This document shows, one piece after another, positions 24,544 through 37,158 of a stretch of 64,000 bases of DNA. The notes below the pieces were generated by a model, which saw nothing but the letters and a program-made list of their open reading frames with translations, was not told where the DNA came from and searched no databases. The DNA lies in assembly GCF_001653235.2 (NCBI RefSeq), contig NC_035796.1, positions 744,001-808,000 of the forward strand, given 5' to 3'. Source of the DNA: Pochonia chlamydosporia 170 (lineage: Eukaryota; Ascomycota; Sordariomycetes; Hypocreales; Clavicipitaceae). A program made the position numbers and the translations under genes. The stretch's first letter is position 1; every line of letters starts with the position of its first letter.

Positions 24544-25139
24544 TGGGCTACTCAGGTTTTTTTTCTCAAGCTATGTGTACATATTACAGTTTAGAAATCA
24601 AGTTTGACACTTATGCCTATTTGACGAGAGCCTTTGTTGGTTGGGTGCATGCCGAGGCGCGAGAAAAGTGCCTGGAGAAGATTTAAAGGAGATTCTCTGG
24701 TACTCTTTTCCACGATAGAAGGAAGTCAAATGCATCACAATGAAGGACCAACATTGATGGCTAATTTAAGACACACTTATCATGCAGCCATTGACATCCA
24801 TTTAGGGTCGTGCCTTGATTGTACATATTTCTTCCCGACCTGCAACCAGAACTCCATCATAAGCGTATCATTTCGTTATCCCATCCCATCCATGTTGTAG
24901 CGGTCCTTCCAGGCTACACAAGTAAAAAAGCAAACCTAAAAATACAGAGGTCGGATGCCCATCCTACTCATACAAGCGACACCAACAAGATTGTCCTGTT
25001 GCCAGCTTCTTCCCATAAAACCAAAACTACCGGAATCACGGCATAAGTCGTGAAGATATGATCACGAAAAAGCTATGCGAATGGATTTTGGGGGAGAATG
25101 ATGCCATAGACCTCAGCCGCAGCTTTTGGTAGGAGTTTT
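24544..25139. other. Intergenic, 596 bp between convergent genes
   Basis: 3' flanks of the complex I gene and GID8. Nothing protein-like found. Confidence 0.55.
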
Positions 25140-26368
25140 TCAACCGGTTACCATAGGTTCATGCCCATTGCCAATTAAGGCTTGTGGACGATCGTGCTGA
25201 ACTTGCTCTTCCCCTCGTAGCCCTATATCGAGCCTGTCCGGCAGACTGATGCCTTTGTCTCGAGCACTGTTCTCCGCCCAAGCTCGCATTTTCACGAGCT
25301 GTCGAATGGCGGCAGCACGCCTCGCTGACTGCTTCTCCAAAATAGCTTTGTTTACACTATCAGCAGCAGCTCGACGAAGTTCTGGGTCAAGGAGAGCAGC
25401 TAGTTGGGGTTCCAAGCCATCTGGCGGAAATAGCAACAATGCCATTGTTCTTTCCAGATCCTCAAGGAACTTGGGGTTTGTTGGGGCTCGAGGCCCCAGT
25501 TGCTCTGTGGCAAATTTCAGAGCTGGTCCAATATCGCCGCCAGCGGAGTTGCATGACCTGATTAGTTCCACCAACTGTAGGCGAAGGAGTGAAAAGTGCA
25601 GAGCCTTGTCATCATCCAATATCTGCACGTACAGTCAGCCATTGTTTCATGCGACGATTGCAGAACAAGTACAAATTCGACAGACGAGACCAATAAAAAG
25701 TCATTTGACAGTGGTTGTTTCTCATCACAGGCTAGAATATAGCCATATGCGTGGTGCATGTAAAACTCTTGTTGTAATCATGTGTGGCTTGGTCCGGGGA
25801 GTGCGGGAAGATGAAATAAAAATTAGCCCTACCTCTGGGTCAAGTTCATTGAGAGCCTCAATAGCAGCTTGTATACTGCCAGAATGTATGTGGTTCTGAA
25901 TTTCTTGTCTTGCGCGAATGGAAGCATTGTCTTGGTGTGGCTGTAAATTCGCTTCCTTGGAGAATTTTGCGGCCGCATTGGGGTATCCTTCCATTGTCAA
26001 ATAGTCTAAAATCAAAGCATTGATGTCACTACAGCGAATATTAGTTTGCTAGTTTCAAAGAGTATGCGTCATTAAACCAGGACAAAAAAGTGGTGACAAT
26101 CAGAGACTTTGAAGATAAATATTTGTTCTCCGCATGGTATGGTTAGGAGAGATTCCCATTTATATTTGTTCATCATAGAGAGTTGCTTGATTCAGTGTCG
26201 TTTGTGCGAAGTTTTACCTACCTCTTAGGTGACTTGACATTGTCGGCACGTTTCTCGAACGAATGCCCTCCCGGAGTGGCGGTAGACGACGAGGAAGCCT
26301 GCAAAGGCAGCAATGTTAGATGACGACAACACCTCACCGTTGTGTCCCTCGAGGCATTTCCATACCAT
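25140..26368 (-). CDS. GID8: GID/CTLH E3 ligase subunit Gid8 (LisH-CTLH protein)
   Basis: Scaffold subunit of the GID ubiquitin ligase that degrades gluconeogenic enzymes on return to glucose; 252 residues. Minus-strand exons are 26368-26366 (the ATG alone), 26298-26222, 26028-25833 and 25622-25140. Splicing the ATG to exon 2 gives MASSSSTATPGGHSFEKR, and the next join gives KSPKSDINALILDYLTMEGYPNAAAKF, the LisH motif. CTLH follows (SIRARQEIQNHIHSGSIQAAIEALNELDPE, ILDDDKALHFSLLRLQLVELI), then the CRA region. Introns of 193 and 210 bp are long for this window. The ATG-only exon is supported by donor GTATGG and a CTAAC branch point before the acceptor, but upstream alternatives without ATG cannot be excluded. 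Confidence 0.88.
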
Positions 26369-27143
26369 GGATCGGCAAGCCGGCTTTCGCAGCAGGCGAG
26401 GCGCCCGGTTTTGAGCAGCACAGTTCTGCAGTGTGTGACAACAAGAAGAAAGACAACCAGCGGGGAAGTCAAGAAAGAATCACGCTTCAGGCATTGGAGG
26501 CCAAAAAAGAGGCGTAGCCACGAAGCTCACAACTCAAAATCAGCGGCACTATGGCAACTGGACTGCTGCCGGAGTGTGAGGACAATTCGCGAGTTGACGG
26601 GCGGCTCAGCGCGCGGGAGGAAACAGGATGATAAAAGGGAGGGGGCTGGTGATGGTTCAGAGATTTAGGTCGTGGTCAACCAGATTTCGGTTGGCGTAGT
26701 TGAGTCAGCTTGGTCTGGGACTGGACCAGATTGACATGACAAAGCTCTCGGTTAGCAGGGTTGACCCACTACCTACCAAGGTACCAGACCAATCAATAGG
26801 TGAAGGGACATGCTCCGTGGGTAACTCAAGCTTGGCTCCTCAATCTGCTTCTTTGTGGCAAGACCTACATATGACCCCACCAGCCACAGGACCTCAGATT
26901 TGGAGCATTTCGATATTGTCTGGTAGTTGCGTGACCATTAAAACAATACAGGTTATCGCGGCATCAGGAGGACGGGCTGCTCTATACATTCCAGAGTGGG
27001 CGCCGTGTGTCATCTAACTATTCGAATCAGGCCCTCACTGCCTGACCCTCGCTTCAGCAATAATTGGCAAGTCGCAGACGTCTTTGGCAGACAACATTGC
27101 AGTTGGTAATCCTCGGCAATCTATTCCCAGGAAAGAAAAGAAG
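26369..27143. promoter_or_regulatory. Divergent intergenic region between GID8 and URK1
   Basis: 775 bp with both promoters. Open frames on the plus strand (26342-26668 and 26700-27017) show no protein-like conservation. Several GTCTGG/CCAGAC words occur around 26700-26790. The in-frame region before the URK1 ATG stays open but has no earlier ATG. Confidence 0.45.
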
Positions 27144-29012
27144 ATGTTGGAACTTGAAAGCCATGTCACCATTCAGAAGCGAGCCTATTACTCCCCGCCT
27201 TGGGCGGACGTTAGCATTATTGCCGTAGCTGGAAGCTCGGGTTCTGGGAAGTCGACCGTATCCCAGGCCATTGTGAAAAAGCTCAATCTGCCCTGGGTGG
27301 TAATTCTGTCCATGGTGAGAAATTGATTTGCCACATGTGCTTCAGTTAAGGATCACGAGAGGCAGCTCACCGTTCCGCAGGACTCATTTTATAAGACGCT
27401 CACTCCCGACCAGTCGAAGTTAGCTTTTGCCAATGAGTATGACTTTGATTCCCCAGATGTATGTCGCTCCAACACATTTTCGTATTTGAACTCATACTAA
27501 TTGCACTTCTTTGTCGCACCGTAGGCTATCGATTTCGACATCTTAGTTGACCGTCTGCGTGATTTAAAAGCTGGGTAAAGAGGATTTAACCAACTTTCGC
27601 TTCTCAATTCCTTGGGACTGCCTTTTTTTAGCTAACAGAAACTACAGAAAACGAGCTGAGATACCAGTTTACTCGTTTCAGAAGCACCAGAGACTGGAAC
27701 AAACCACATCAATCTACTCGCCTCATGTGCTTATTCTTGAAGGCATTTTTGCTTTATATGATCCACGAGTAATTGAACTGCTGGATATGGGTGTTGGTTC
27801 TGCTCCTTGTCTGTTGCAAGCTGAATATACTAACAATAACAACACAGATTTACTGTGAAGCTGATGCTGATACTTGTTTGTCGAGACGAAGTGTGTTACT
27901 ATCATAGACGCTGTGTACATCACCCCTGGCTTACCTTTTGACAACAGTTGTTCGGGATGTGCGAGAAAGAGGTAGAGACATTGAAGGATGCATTAAGCAG
28001 TGGTTTGCTTTTGTCAAACCCAATTTCGAAAAGGTAAACAAAATGTTGCCAAAATGTCCACTTGGCCAAAAGTAGGAGTCAAATGTGCTGACATTGTTGT
28101 GGAATTTCCAAGTATGTTGAGCCTCAGCGGAAAGTGGCTGACTTAATCGTCCCCCGTGGCATCGAAAACCGAGTTGCATTAGGTAAGGTTACCGATAGGT
28201 CACATCGTTCTGATTCGTCCTAATATAACACATGCGCAGATATGATGGTACAGTTCATCGAGAAAAAACTATTCGAGAAATCCACCCACCACCGCGAGGC
28301 TCTGTCAAGACTGGAGGCAACTTGCAAGGAGCAACCTCTGTCAGATCGCGTTGTTATCCTAGATGATACACCGCAACTGAAATTTATGAATACGATTTTA
28401 CAAAACATTGATACATCAGCGGAGGACTTCATCTTCTACTTTGATCGGCTAGCGGCGCTCATTATTGAGCAGTATGTCCATCGAACAAGTCGGAGCAAGG
28501 TCGGACAATACCGCTGACAAGAATCCAGGGCATTGAACAATGTACAATTTGTATCACTGGCTATTGAGACGCCACAAGGCTACAACTACCAGGGATTGCA
28601 GCCTAAAGGCGAAGTAAGCGCTGTAATTGTCCTCCGTGGCGGGTCTGCCTTTGAATCGGCTCTCCGAAAAACCATTCCTGACTGCCGAACGGGGCGACTG
28701 TTGATCCAATCAGATTTCTCGACCGGTGAACCCGAGCTTCATTATCTACGACTTCCGGAAGACATTCATGAGCATGAAAGTGTTTTGCTGTTGGATACGC
28801 AGATGGCTAGTGGCGGCGCAGCGCTGATGGCAGTACAAGTATTGGTAGATCACGGAGTGGCTTTGGAGAGAATAGTTCTGGCAACCTATTCAGCCGGACG
28901 CGTGGGGCTGCACAGGCTTATGACGGTGTTTCCGGAAATCACTGTGGTGGTGTGCAATATACTTCGAGATCAAGAACGTCGATGGGTAGAGAAGCGATAC
29001 TTCAGGTGCTGA
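27144..29012 (+). CDS. URK1: Uridine kinase with C-terminal UPRTase-like domain (Urk1)
   Basis: Cytosolic pyrimidine-salvage enzyme that phosphorylates uridine and cytidine; 452 residues from nine exons: 27144-27314, 27381-27458, 27525-27574, 27648-27792, 27848-27890, 27948-28033, 28113-28182, 28240-28471 and 28529-29012. All phases agree. The kinase domain starts at PWADVSIIAVAG with P-loop GSSGSGKST, then DSFYKTL, the substrate-site block EYDFDSPDAIDFD, EGIFALYD and SRRIVRDVRERGRDIEG. After about residue 240 comes the UPRTase-like half with NNVQFVSLAIETPQGYNYQG, VIVLRGGSAFE and the PRPP-type loop LLLDTQMASGGAA. It ends RWVEKRYFRC. The start at 27144 is the first ATG; an upstream coding exon is possible. 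Confidence 0.92.
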
Positions 29013-29123
29013 AGTTGACGGCTGTGGGATAGGTATGAGATAATCTCTCTCAATTGATTGGATACGTATGCTTGGTTTCTCCCTCGTCCAGCCTGTACTT
29101 GGCATATTGCATGCATATGGGAT

Positions 29124-29141
29124 GTACCTATCTAGGTAGGC
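29124..29141. repeat. TACCTATCTAGGTAGG repeat
   Basis: Imperfect copy; the central CCTAGG is changed to TCTAGG. Confidence 0.5.
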
Positions 29142-29588
29142 AGATAGCGAGATGTTTCCAATTCAGACGGCGCGTGGAAATGTTTGAACAAGGAGGGGTG
29201 CCAGCTCTCTTGACCTGCAGCCTCCACAAAGCGACGATAAAGCACACACAGTCTGTAATTCCTCAACATGTACACAACTCTCCTGATGTCTTGTATAAAA
29301 GAACTAGCAAGGTGATGCGGTAAGAGTGCACAAATAAATGAGTCAACACAGGTAAAAGGTTGTAATAGGCACAGAACACTCCACACAGGGCTGGAGAAGT
29401 AACTAAATGATGGATTTCCCTCATTCGACGGCAAACAGGAAGTTCGGACCTTGGTTAAAATTTGAACATTGAACCAGTTGACCTGAACGGATCTGTCGGG
29501 AAGCTGAGATACAAGGACTGCTGGTCTGGCAGCAAAGATTGGTTACTGGACACGCAAGTGGGACAATCAATTGATCCTTGCTGGATAT

Positions 29589-29597
29589 TACGGAGTA
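29589..29597. repeat. TACGGAGTA motif
   Basis: Exact reverse complement of TACTCCGTA, 494 bp before NDE1. Confidence 0.55.
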
Positions 29598-30090
29598 CGG
29601 ACATGGAGACTTGACATCAAACTAGACCGGACCAGTTGACCTGGAATGCCTGGCAGCTCCAATCAACTTCAATGTTCAATGTTGACTTAAGACGGCTTCG
29701 CGTCAGGTACCTAGCCTGCCTGGCCTAAGCTTACCTGGTCCGCACCACACTGTGCACCAGACACCAGACCAGACACATGCATGCTTGCATCCATGTCCAT
29801 CCTGTGCTCGTCTCTATGACGCCACTCCCTGCCAGCATTTGAAGGACGGAAAACTGTCACCACCAGACGTAACCAACTTGCGTCGCCCATGCTTGTCTTT
29901 CCCAAGTCTCTCGAGCAACAGTTTGTCTTGTCCTCGCAATCTTTCATTTCACAGTGCCTAACTCCCAGGCGCGCCCCACGCCAATTGACTTCGAATAGCC
30001 TATGAAGCTCTTTGATCCCTGGTTATGCCGCTTTAGCAACCGGACTCCGTGACTTGTCTGCTGCTCTTCAGGTAGCCGTCAACACAAAAC

Positions 30091-32251
30091 ATGCGAGCGC
30101 GCAACGTCTCCCAAACAGCTGCTGGTCTGGCACGAACCGCCAATATCCGGCAGTCGACTCGTATCGTTGCGCCCCAATGGAAGAATTCCATGGCAAAATT
30201 GGCTCCTGGCCGCCTAATGCAAGCTCGAACATATATCAATGTCTCTGGGGTCCGGTCTGAAATAAGGGACCGCGCTCGTGGTAACCTAGGCTCCTTTGTA
30301 CAGCTTCGCCCGTTATCTGGAAAGCCTCTTCCCCAGGTCAATTCATGGGTAGTTAATTTCTGTTACAGGGCCGGCGCCTGGCTTGGAATTTCTGTAACTG
30401 TACTTGGTCTTGGCGTGGTTGGCTTCTTCCTCTACGACGCCACCACGTACAAACATGAAGGAGAGCAGAGCGACATCAACGTCTCCCAACTAGCTCTGCA
30501 GCCCCGACGAGGTGGCCCCGATAATCTACCGATTGCCGAAGTGTTTATTGACGACGACGATTGTGAAGCCAAGAAACAAAACAAGGACAAACCCAAGCTC
30601 GTCGTTCTCGGTGGAGGCTGGGGAGGTATTGCTCTCCTCAAAAGCCTAAACCCTGACGACTATCACGTTACGGTAATCTCACCGACTAATTATTTTCTCT
30701 TCACACCAATGCTTCCTTCGGCGACTGTGGGGACCCTGGAATTTCGATCTCTTGTTGAGCCTATTCGCCGAATTCTGAGTCGAGTCAATGGGCACTTCAT
30801 TCGCGCTAAAGCTGAGGATGTTCATTTCTCTGATAAGTTGGTTGAGGTGTCTCAAGTGGATAGCGAGGGAAAAGAAGTTCGGTTTTATGTCCCGTACGAC
30901 AAATTGGTAATTGCTGTAGGCTCTGTAACAAACCCTCACGGTGTTAAGGGCCTTGATAATGCCTTCTTTCTCAAGGACATCAACGACGCCCGGAAGATAC
31001 GCAACCAGGTTATTCGAAACCTTGAGGTTGCTTGCTTGCCTACGACATCAGACGATGAACGGAAGCGACTCCTTTCCTTTGTCGTGAGCGGTGGAGGGCC
31101 GACTGGTGTTGAGTTTGCTGCAGAAATGTACGATCTTTTGAATGAGGATCTTACTCGGCACTTTCCGCGGTTACTCCGAAATGAAATTTCCGTTCACCTC
31201 ATCCAGAGTCGCAGCCACATTCTCAACACATACGATGAAACTGTCTCCAAGTATGCCGAGGATCGATTCGCTCGAGATCAAGTTGAGGTTCTCACCAACT
31301 CGCGAGTGAAGGAGGTTTGCCCCGACAAGATCGTTTTCACACAAAAGCAACCAGATGGTACCCTTGTCACCAAGGAGCTCCCTGCGGGGTTTGTGCTCTG
31401 GTCTACCGGCGTGTCCCAGACTGCGCTTTGCCAGAAGCTAGCTAAGAAACTGGGAGATGTGCAGAGTAATCGCCACGCCTTAGAGACTGATACTCATCTG
31501 AGGCTGAATGGAACGCCACTAGGTGACGTGTACGCGATTGGAGACTGCTCTACTGTTCAAAACAATGTTGCGGACCATATTATAACGTTCCTCCGAACTT
31601 TGGCATGGAAGCACGGCAAAGATCCTGAGATTCTTCAGTTGCATTTCAACGATTGGCGGCAAGTTGCACATGACGTGAAAAAGCGCTTCCCACAATCCGT
31701 GAATCACTTAAAACGGCTAGACAAGCTGTTTGCCGAGTTCGATAAAGATCAGTCTGGAACCTTGGATTTTGGAGAGCTACGAGAACTTCTGAATCAGATC
31801 GATAGCAAGCTAACCTCGTTGCCAGCAACGGCTCAGAGGGCACACCAGCAAGGTTGTTATCTCGCCCAGAAGCTTAACAAGTTAGCACATTTGTCAGAAG
31901 GGCTGTCAGCCAACGATATTCGCGATGGCGATCTCGACGCTGCAGCATACAAAGCGTTTGAATACCATCATTTAGGAAGCTTGGCATATATAGGAAATTC
32001 TGCTGTATTCGATTTGGGCGAGGGCTGGAGCGTGGCTGGTGGTCTTTGGGCAGTGTATGCATGGCGGTCTGTCTATTTTGCCCAGAGTGTTAGTTTCCGC
32101 ACACGTTGCTTGCTGGCGATGGATTGGGCTAAACGCGGCTTATTCGGACGAGGTGAGTGTCAAAAAGAGTTTGCGATGCAAATCTTGACAAGTTCTAAAC
32201 CCACGGGCGTTGACCTGCACTAACCTGTGGATAGACCTGATGAGCTTCTGA
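30091..32251 (+). CDS. NDE1: External alternative NADH dehydrogenase with EF-hand (Nde1 type)
   Basis: Type II NADH:ubiquinone oxidoreductase of the mitochondrial inner membrane; it passes electrons from cytosolic NAD(P)H to quinone without pumping protons. 692 residues; exons 30091-32152 and 32235-32251. The tiny second exon turns the end into GLFGRDLMSF. The Arg/Ser/Ala-rich N-terminus is a presequence; a membrane span lies at about 93-115. Dinucleotide folds are KLVVLGGGWGGI (169-180) and LSFVVSGGGPTGVEFAAE (328-345). The UQ-proximal block YAIGDCS follows. An insert carries a canonical EF-hand loop, DKDQSGTLDFGE (551-562), as in the calcium-responsive Neurospora enzyme. The ATG at 30091 opens the presequence. 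Confidence 0.94.
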
Positions 32252-32494
32252 TACACACCTGAGTCGGGACGTGGCAACGTGGTCGTCGTGTATAATGATT
32301 TAGGTCCAGGTTCAAGACAGCATGACTAATTGCTGGGAAATTGAGGTTCTAAATGGCGAACCCCTCTTGCAGAGCAAACATGTCCTATTTTGAGCATTTT
32401 ATTACAATGCGGAAGATATAGTGTCTTACCCATAGAGAAGGACTTCTTTGCTGTCTATTTATGTTTCTCCCTGAAGCGGTGTGGTACCTATGAT

Positions 32495-33865
32495 TTACAA
32501 GACAAAATCTTTGTGACTCCATTTTTCTGTGACCTTTCTCTTGCCTTGTTTCTTGAATGGAATGTGTCTTCTGCTCTCGATTCTCCCTCGAACAAGCATA
32601 CTTCGATATCGATCCTTCAAGAGATTTCCCTCAGGTTTCAACAGCCGTAGAGACTCCTCCAGTTCATCCGGCAAGACCAGCTCGAGGTCTTTCTCAGGCA
32701 ACTTGAACTTCCCAAGCTGCCTCCTCCTGAGTTTATCATCGCCAAGCTCGATGCCAGCATTAGAGCCCTCTACTGTTATGGCGGATTTGGTCTGCTCCCG
32801 ATCCAAAACCTCAGCTGCAATCTCCTTGATCCGCTGTTCTTGTGCCCTCCTTATCTTCATAGCAGCTTTGTGTTTAGCAAGCCTCTCTTCCTCCTTTCGA
32901 CGCTTGATGCGATTTCTTTGGGCTGGGGTCTTGCGCTGTGGTCGCTTGGTGTTAGGCTTTTCGTCTTCGACGCCGCTTTGAAAACCCTCCCACTCAGAGT
33001 CGTCTTCCCACTCAGACATGTTTGCCCGCTCTTCAGCCGCCTCGGCTTCAGCAGCGGATCGAGCAGCTGCTTCTTGTTTTTGTCTTTCTACTTCTTCTAA
33101 CTCGACTTTTCGCCGCTCGGCTTCTAAAACTTTGGCGCTTTCCTCTGAAAGCCGGGCTTCATAATCCGTGGACAAGGGATTGTAGCTATATCCTCCGCCT
33201 GGCTTTGGAACGGCGGCAATCGACTTACCACTGGCGGCCAAGGAAATCGGCCTTTGTGAGAGAGATTTGGGTTGCTTAACAGAGTCCGGAACTGGCAAGA
33301 AATCGAGGACATTGTCAGTTTTTGTGCTGGGCGCATCTCCCCAAACATCATACGTTGCATCTTTCGCCTCAACAGTACCACCATGATGACCATCCGCGAC
33401 ACGCCTTAGACGCTGTAATTCCTTATGTGGTACCCAATCAGTGCGCAGTCGCTTTGTAGAGAGGTCTTCGTTGCTGGTTTTCTCCCCAGGTCGCTTTCGC
33501 AAGGAGACAGCCGGAACTGCAGATCGTTGAGCGAGGATCTCATCCGCTTTGAGGCCCTTTTTGACGTGCTTGGGAAATTGTTTCGAGATTCTGGAGTCAC
33601 CTGCCAAGTCAATGGTAAAGAGCTCTGAAGAGTCTTTCTCTCGGATAACACCACTGTAAGAAAAAAAGTCAGTGCGCGAGGTTATTGCAGAGGGATACAG
33701 TGTTTCGTACCCCCGAATAATTTCTTCATTCAGTTCCTCCAGGCCAAGTTGGACGTCAGTCACATCAACATTCTTCCGCCACGCCTTTTTCCCTTTTCTC
33801 GATGGCTGATTGAATTGCCTTGGGGCATCTCCAGAGCCCTTCGATTGGGAACTAACGACAGGCAT
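32495..33865 (-). CDS. NOP53: 60S ribosome biogenesis protein Nop53
   Basis: Nucleolar factor that brings the exosome helicase Mtr4 to pre-60S particles. Minus-strand exons 33865-33711 and 33653-32495, 437 residues. The 57-bp intron (33654-33710) has no in-frame stop, so the gene reads as one frame if unspliced. Splicing restores EEIIRGGVIREKDSSELFTIDL, the conserved block. Other marks: FNQPSRKGKKAWRKNVD near the N-terminus, LSTDYEARLSEES, the long charged helical stretch (KVLEAERRKVELEEVERQKQ), KTPAQRNRIKRRKEEE, and a C-terminus with ESLRLLKPEGNLLKDRYRSM. The divergent neighbour is YPT6, 835 bp away. Convergent with NDE1. Confidence 0.92.
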   Translation of the reverse strand: MPVVSSQSKGSGDAPRQFNQPSRKGKKAWRKNVDVTDVQLGLEELNEEIIRGYETLYPSAITSRTDFFSYSGVIREKDSSELFTIDLAGDSRISKQFPKHVKKGLKADEILAQRSAVPAVSLRKRPGEKTSNEDLSTKRLRTDWVPHKELQRLRRVADGHHGGTVEAKDATYDVWGDAPSTKTDNVLDFLPVPDSVKQPKSLSQRPISLAASGKSIAAVPKPGGGYSYNPLSTDYEARLSEESAKVLEAERRKVELEEVERQKQEAAARSAAEAEAAEERANMSEWEDDSEWEGFQSGVEDEKPNTKRPQRKTPAQRNRIKRRKEEERLAKHKAAMKIRRAQEQRIKEIAAEVLDREQTKSAITVEGSNAGIELGDDKLRRRQLGKFKLPEKDLELVLPDELEESLRLLKPEGNLLKDRYRSMLVRGRIESRRHIPFKKQGKRKVTEKWSHKDFVL

Positions 33866-34700
33866 GATGTCCTTTAGAAAACACGGTGCCGCTCGTTAAC
33901 GATGTATTTCGGAATGTTCAGGCGTCAATCATAGTTTGGTCGCCCGGAGGCAGTTTGAAATTTGGTGTCAAAATATTTTTTAGTGGAGCTGGGCTAGCTC
34001 AATGAGGCGCTCCGTAAAAAACGGGCATGCAAATGAGCCTCCGTATTTCATGGAGGTGCACAGCAAGTGAGCCAACCCCCTACCTAGGTACTAGGTACTT
34101 AAGTAAGCTTTGATTTCAATGGGGACCACATGCAGCCACGACTCCGTACATGTATCTGCCTCCAAGGTACCTATAGGCAGAGGTTACTCTCAATTACCAC
34201 CAGACCCCTGAAGTACTGGTCACTGGTGGTTGCCTCTCCAAGACCTTGACAGCCAGGCAGTTTCCATGTCCAACATCCCACCACCAGACTAAACCAAGAC
34301 CAGACTGCACGTGCGTCCACTTCTCAGTCGGTCAAGGCCGCTACACCACGGGCAGCTTCTCGTCTTGATTAGCCAACGCCGAAGCTGCCACACGCTGCAC
34401 TTTTGGCCCATGCTGTGGCGATCCATCAATGAGCATATTCGCATTCTCCTAATTTTGCACAGTCTACTCGCAGCCACGGTGCCGCACAATCTGGCCTTTG
34501 ACCGTTGTCGAAAGCTAATACTTCTGGGTTCTGGATCTGTTCAACCTCACCCTGCGTATTCGTATTAGGATCCAGCAACGACCCAAACCGCCGCCCCTTC
34601 CCTCCGCCGACGACGGCCTCTATCTTACACCGACGCTCCTTTTCTGCCCATCGATACACCCGAGGTTATACTTGCATATTAGCTTTGACTTGTATTCAGC
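33866..34700. promoter_or_regulatory. Divergent intergenic region between NOP53 and YPT6
   Basis: 835 bp with both promoters. It has one CCTAGG repeat and several CCAGAC/GTCTGG words (34200-34310). No gene recognised. Confidence 0.45.
34081..34100. repeat. TACCTAGGTACTAGGTACTT repeat
   Basis: Imperfect double copy with one missing base in the second unit. Confidence 0.6.
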
Positions 34701-35600
<900 letters not shown>

Positions 35601-36322
35601 AGGTGCTGCGCGGTGTAAAAGGGGGATGCCGCGATATCATTTGCATACCTCTGCAACAGCCCTGTGGAAGCCGACCGACGTTGCTCACGAGTGTATGATT
35701 GGGGTGCACGAGCTTGTATAATACAACCAGAACCACGAGCCCACGATCGCTACGGACACATAGTAATAGGTGACTTATATTTGGAGAATATCTACTCGCA
35801 CTTTGCACTAGTCTGTACTCAACGCTGAGAGCTTTGTCGACTTTTCTATGTACAAGTTGCTCCCGTTCCTAGCCACAAGGTGAGTATCTACAGCACCGAA
35901 TGTAGCCGTGGACCTTTGCAAAATGGTGTTTTGTGTTGTGACATCTTTGTATATGCCATCATAGGAGCCGGAAAATGATTGTTGGCAATGTTCGCCTTTA
36001 CCATATATTCTCTGCGAAACTAGATACTCTTTGTTTTGAAGGGGAATTTCTAGGTTGGTCTCAGGGTCACGTGACCAATTTGGGATTGTTCGAAACTGCG
36101 CTCGAAACAGTGTATTACATCACCTGCCCAACCACGACGTTGGCGAACACGGGAGTGGAGATTTCGAACCCCTGGTGCACCTCCACAGTGGCACAGTTTT
36201 AACATCATCTGGTCCGTTTCTTCCGGCTTTCCCTACCAGCTCCAGATCCTTAATCACCTCTGCGTACTTCCCTACAGCGACCTACAGTCGTCAAAAATCT
36301 CCTGCAGTGCGCTTTGGAAATC
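35601..36322. other. Intergenic, 722 bp, KEI1 promoter side
   Basis: YPT6 3' flank and KEI1 5' flank. The plus-strand frame that overlaps the KEI1 start (36055-36426) is an out-of-phase shadow. Confidence 0.55.
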
Positions 36323-37158
36323 ATGTCAAAGTTTACAAGGCTATACCTGAGAGCTCCTCGACCCCAGGTAAGATATACGGCTACCAATTGATTCGGCACC
36401 TTTGCGACTTGCTAATGAGAATGTAGAGCCTATTCGGCCTGGTGAGCCTTCAGACGGGAACAGAGCTCATTTCCCTGGCGTTGGTATTCAACAAGGTTAC
36501 GGGAGTGTACGGGCTATTGGCGATTTTGACCGGCTATCAACTCTCTTTGCTACAACTGTCTACATACGTATACTCAATTGGCATACTGGGACTGCTAGTA
36601 TACCTTATACCCCATATCCGACGACAGAGCCCATTCGAATGCTTGGCATTAGCGTGGTTGTATCTCTTAGACACGGCGATCAACGGAGCATATACGGCCG
36701 CGTTTGGACTCGACTGGTATTTCGCCAGCACAGCAACCAGTGGACCAGATTCGAAATCGACAACTCTCCCGGAGATTGTTGCAGAGGGTTTTGAAGGTCT
36801 TCGACGAGAGAGTGCTGTTCATGGCAAAGTCGTACCGCAGGAGACGGCGACTAGCATGGTGTTGATCGTGGGACTAACACTAATTCGAGTATACTTTAGC
36901 TTGGTGGTCATGGCGTTTGCCCGTCAAGTATTGCAAAAGTACATGCAGCTAATGATACTTGAAGGGCCTGGTGTAGATGAAAACGAAGGTCCTTTTGCGG
37001 CTGACTTGCCGGACGGCGATGGCCGAAAAGGACGGCTTGGAAGAATAATGGTGTCTTTTGGGAAAGGATACTGGCTAGACATTCCCGGATCAGAGGATTG
37101 GGAGAGGAATGTGCACAGAAAATCGCACAATGGTGGGACTCTGGCAGGTCAGGTGTAA
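36323..37158 (+). CDS. KEI1: Inositol phosphorylceramide synthase regulatory subunit Kei1
   Basis: Golgi membrane partner of the catalytic subunit Aur1 in sphingolipid synthesis; 258 residues. Exons 36323-36367 and 36427-37158, phase 0, with a 59-bp intron. The first 15 codons (MSKFTRLYLRAPRPQ) join to SLFGLVSLQTGTELISLALVFNK, the family N-terminal block. Four or so hydrophobic segments follow: VTGVYGLLAILTGYQLSLL, VYSIGILGLLVYLI, CLALAWLYLLDTAINGAYTAAF and MVLIVGLTLIRVYFSLVVMAF. The LDTAINGAYTAAFGLDWY part and IRVYFSLVVMAFARQVL are typical of Kei1 (DUF1753). The C-terminal 80 residues are polar and face the cytosol or lumen. Confidence 0.9.

Larger units (their letters stand above)
29013..30090. 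other. Intergenic, 1.1 kb, NDE1 promoter side
   Basis: No gene seen. It holds two partial CCTAGG repeats, one TACGGAGTA and several CCAGAC/GTCTGG words (29620-29790). Confidence 0.55.

Noticed and set aside
25249..25899. 216-codon plus-strand frame
   Set aside because: It lies antisense to the well-supported GID8 exons and an intron; no domain seen.
30337..30368. Intron-like GT...AG segment inside NDE1
   Set aside because: Only 32 bp and not a multiple of three; removal would destroy the frame before the conserved membrane span.
36055..36426. 123-codon plus-strand frame before KEI1
   Set aside because: It overlaps the KEI1 first exon in another phase; the KEI1 frame is supported by the family N-terminus.
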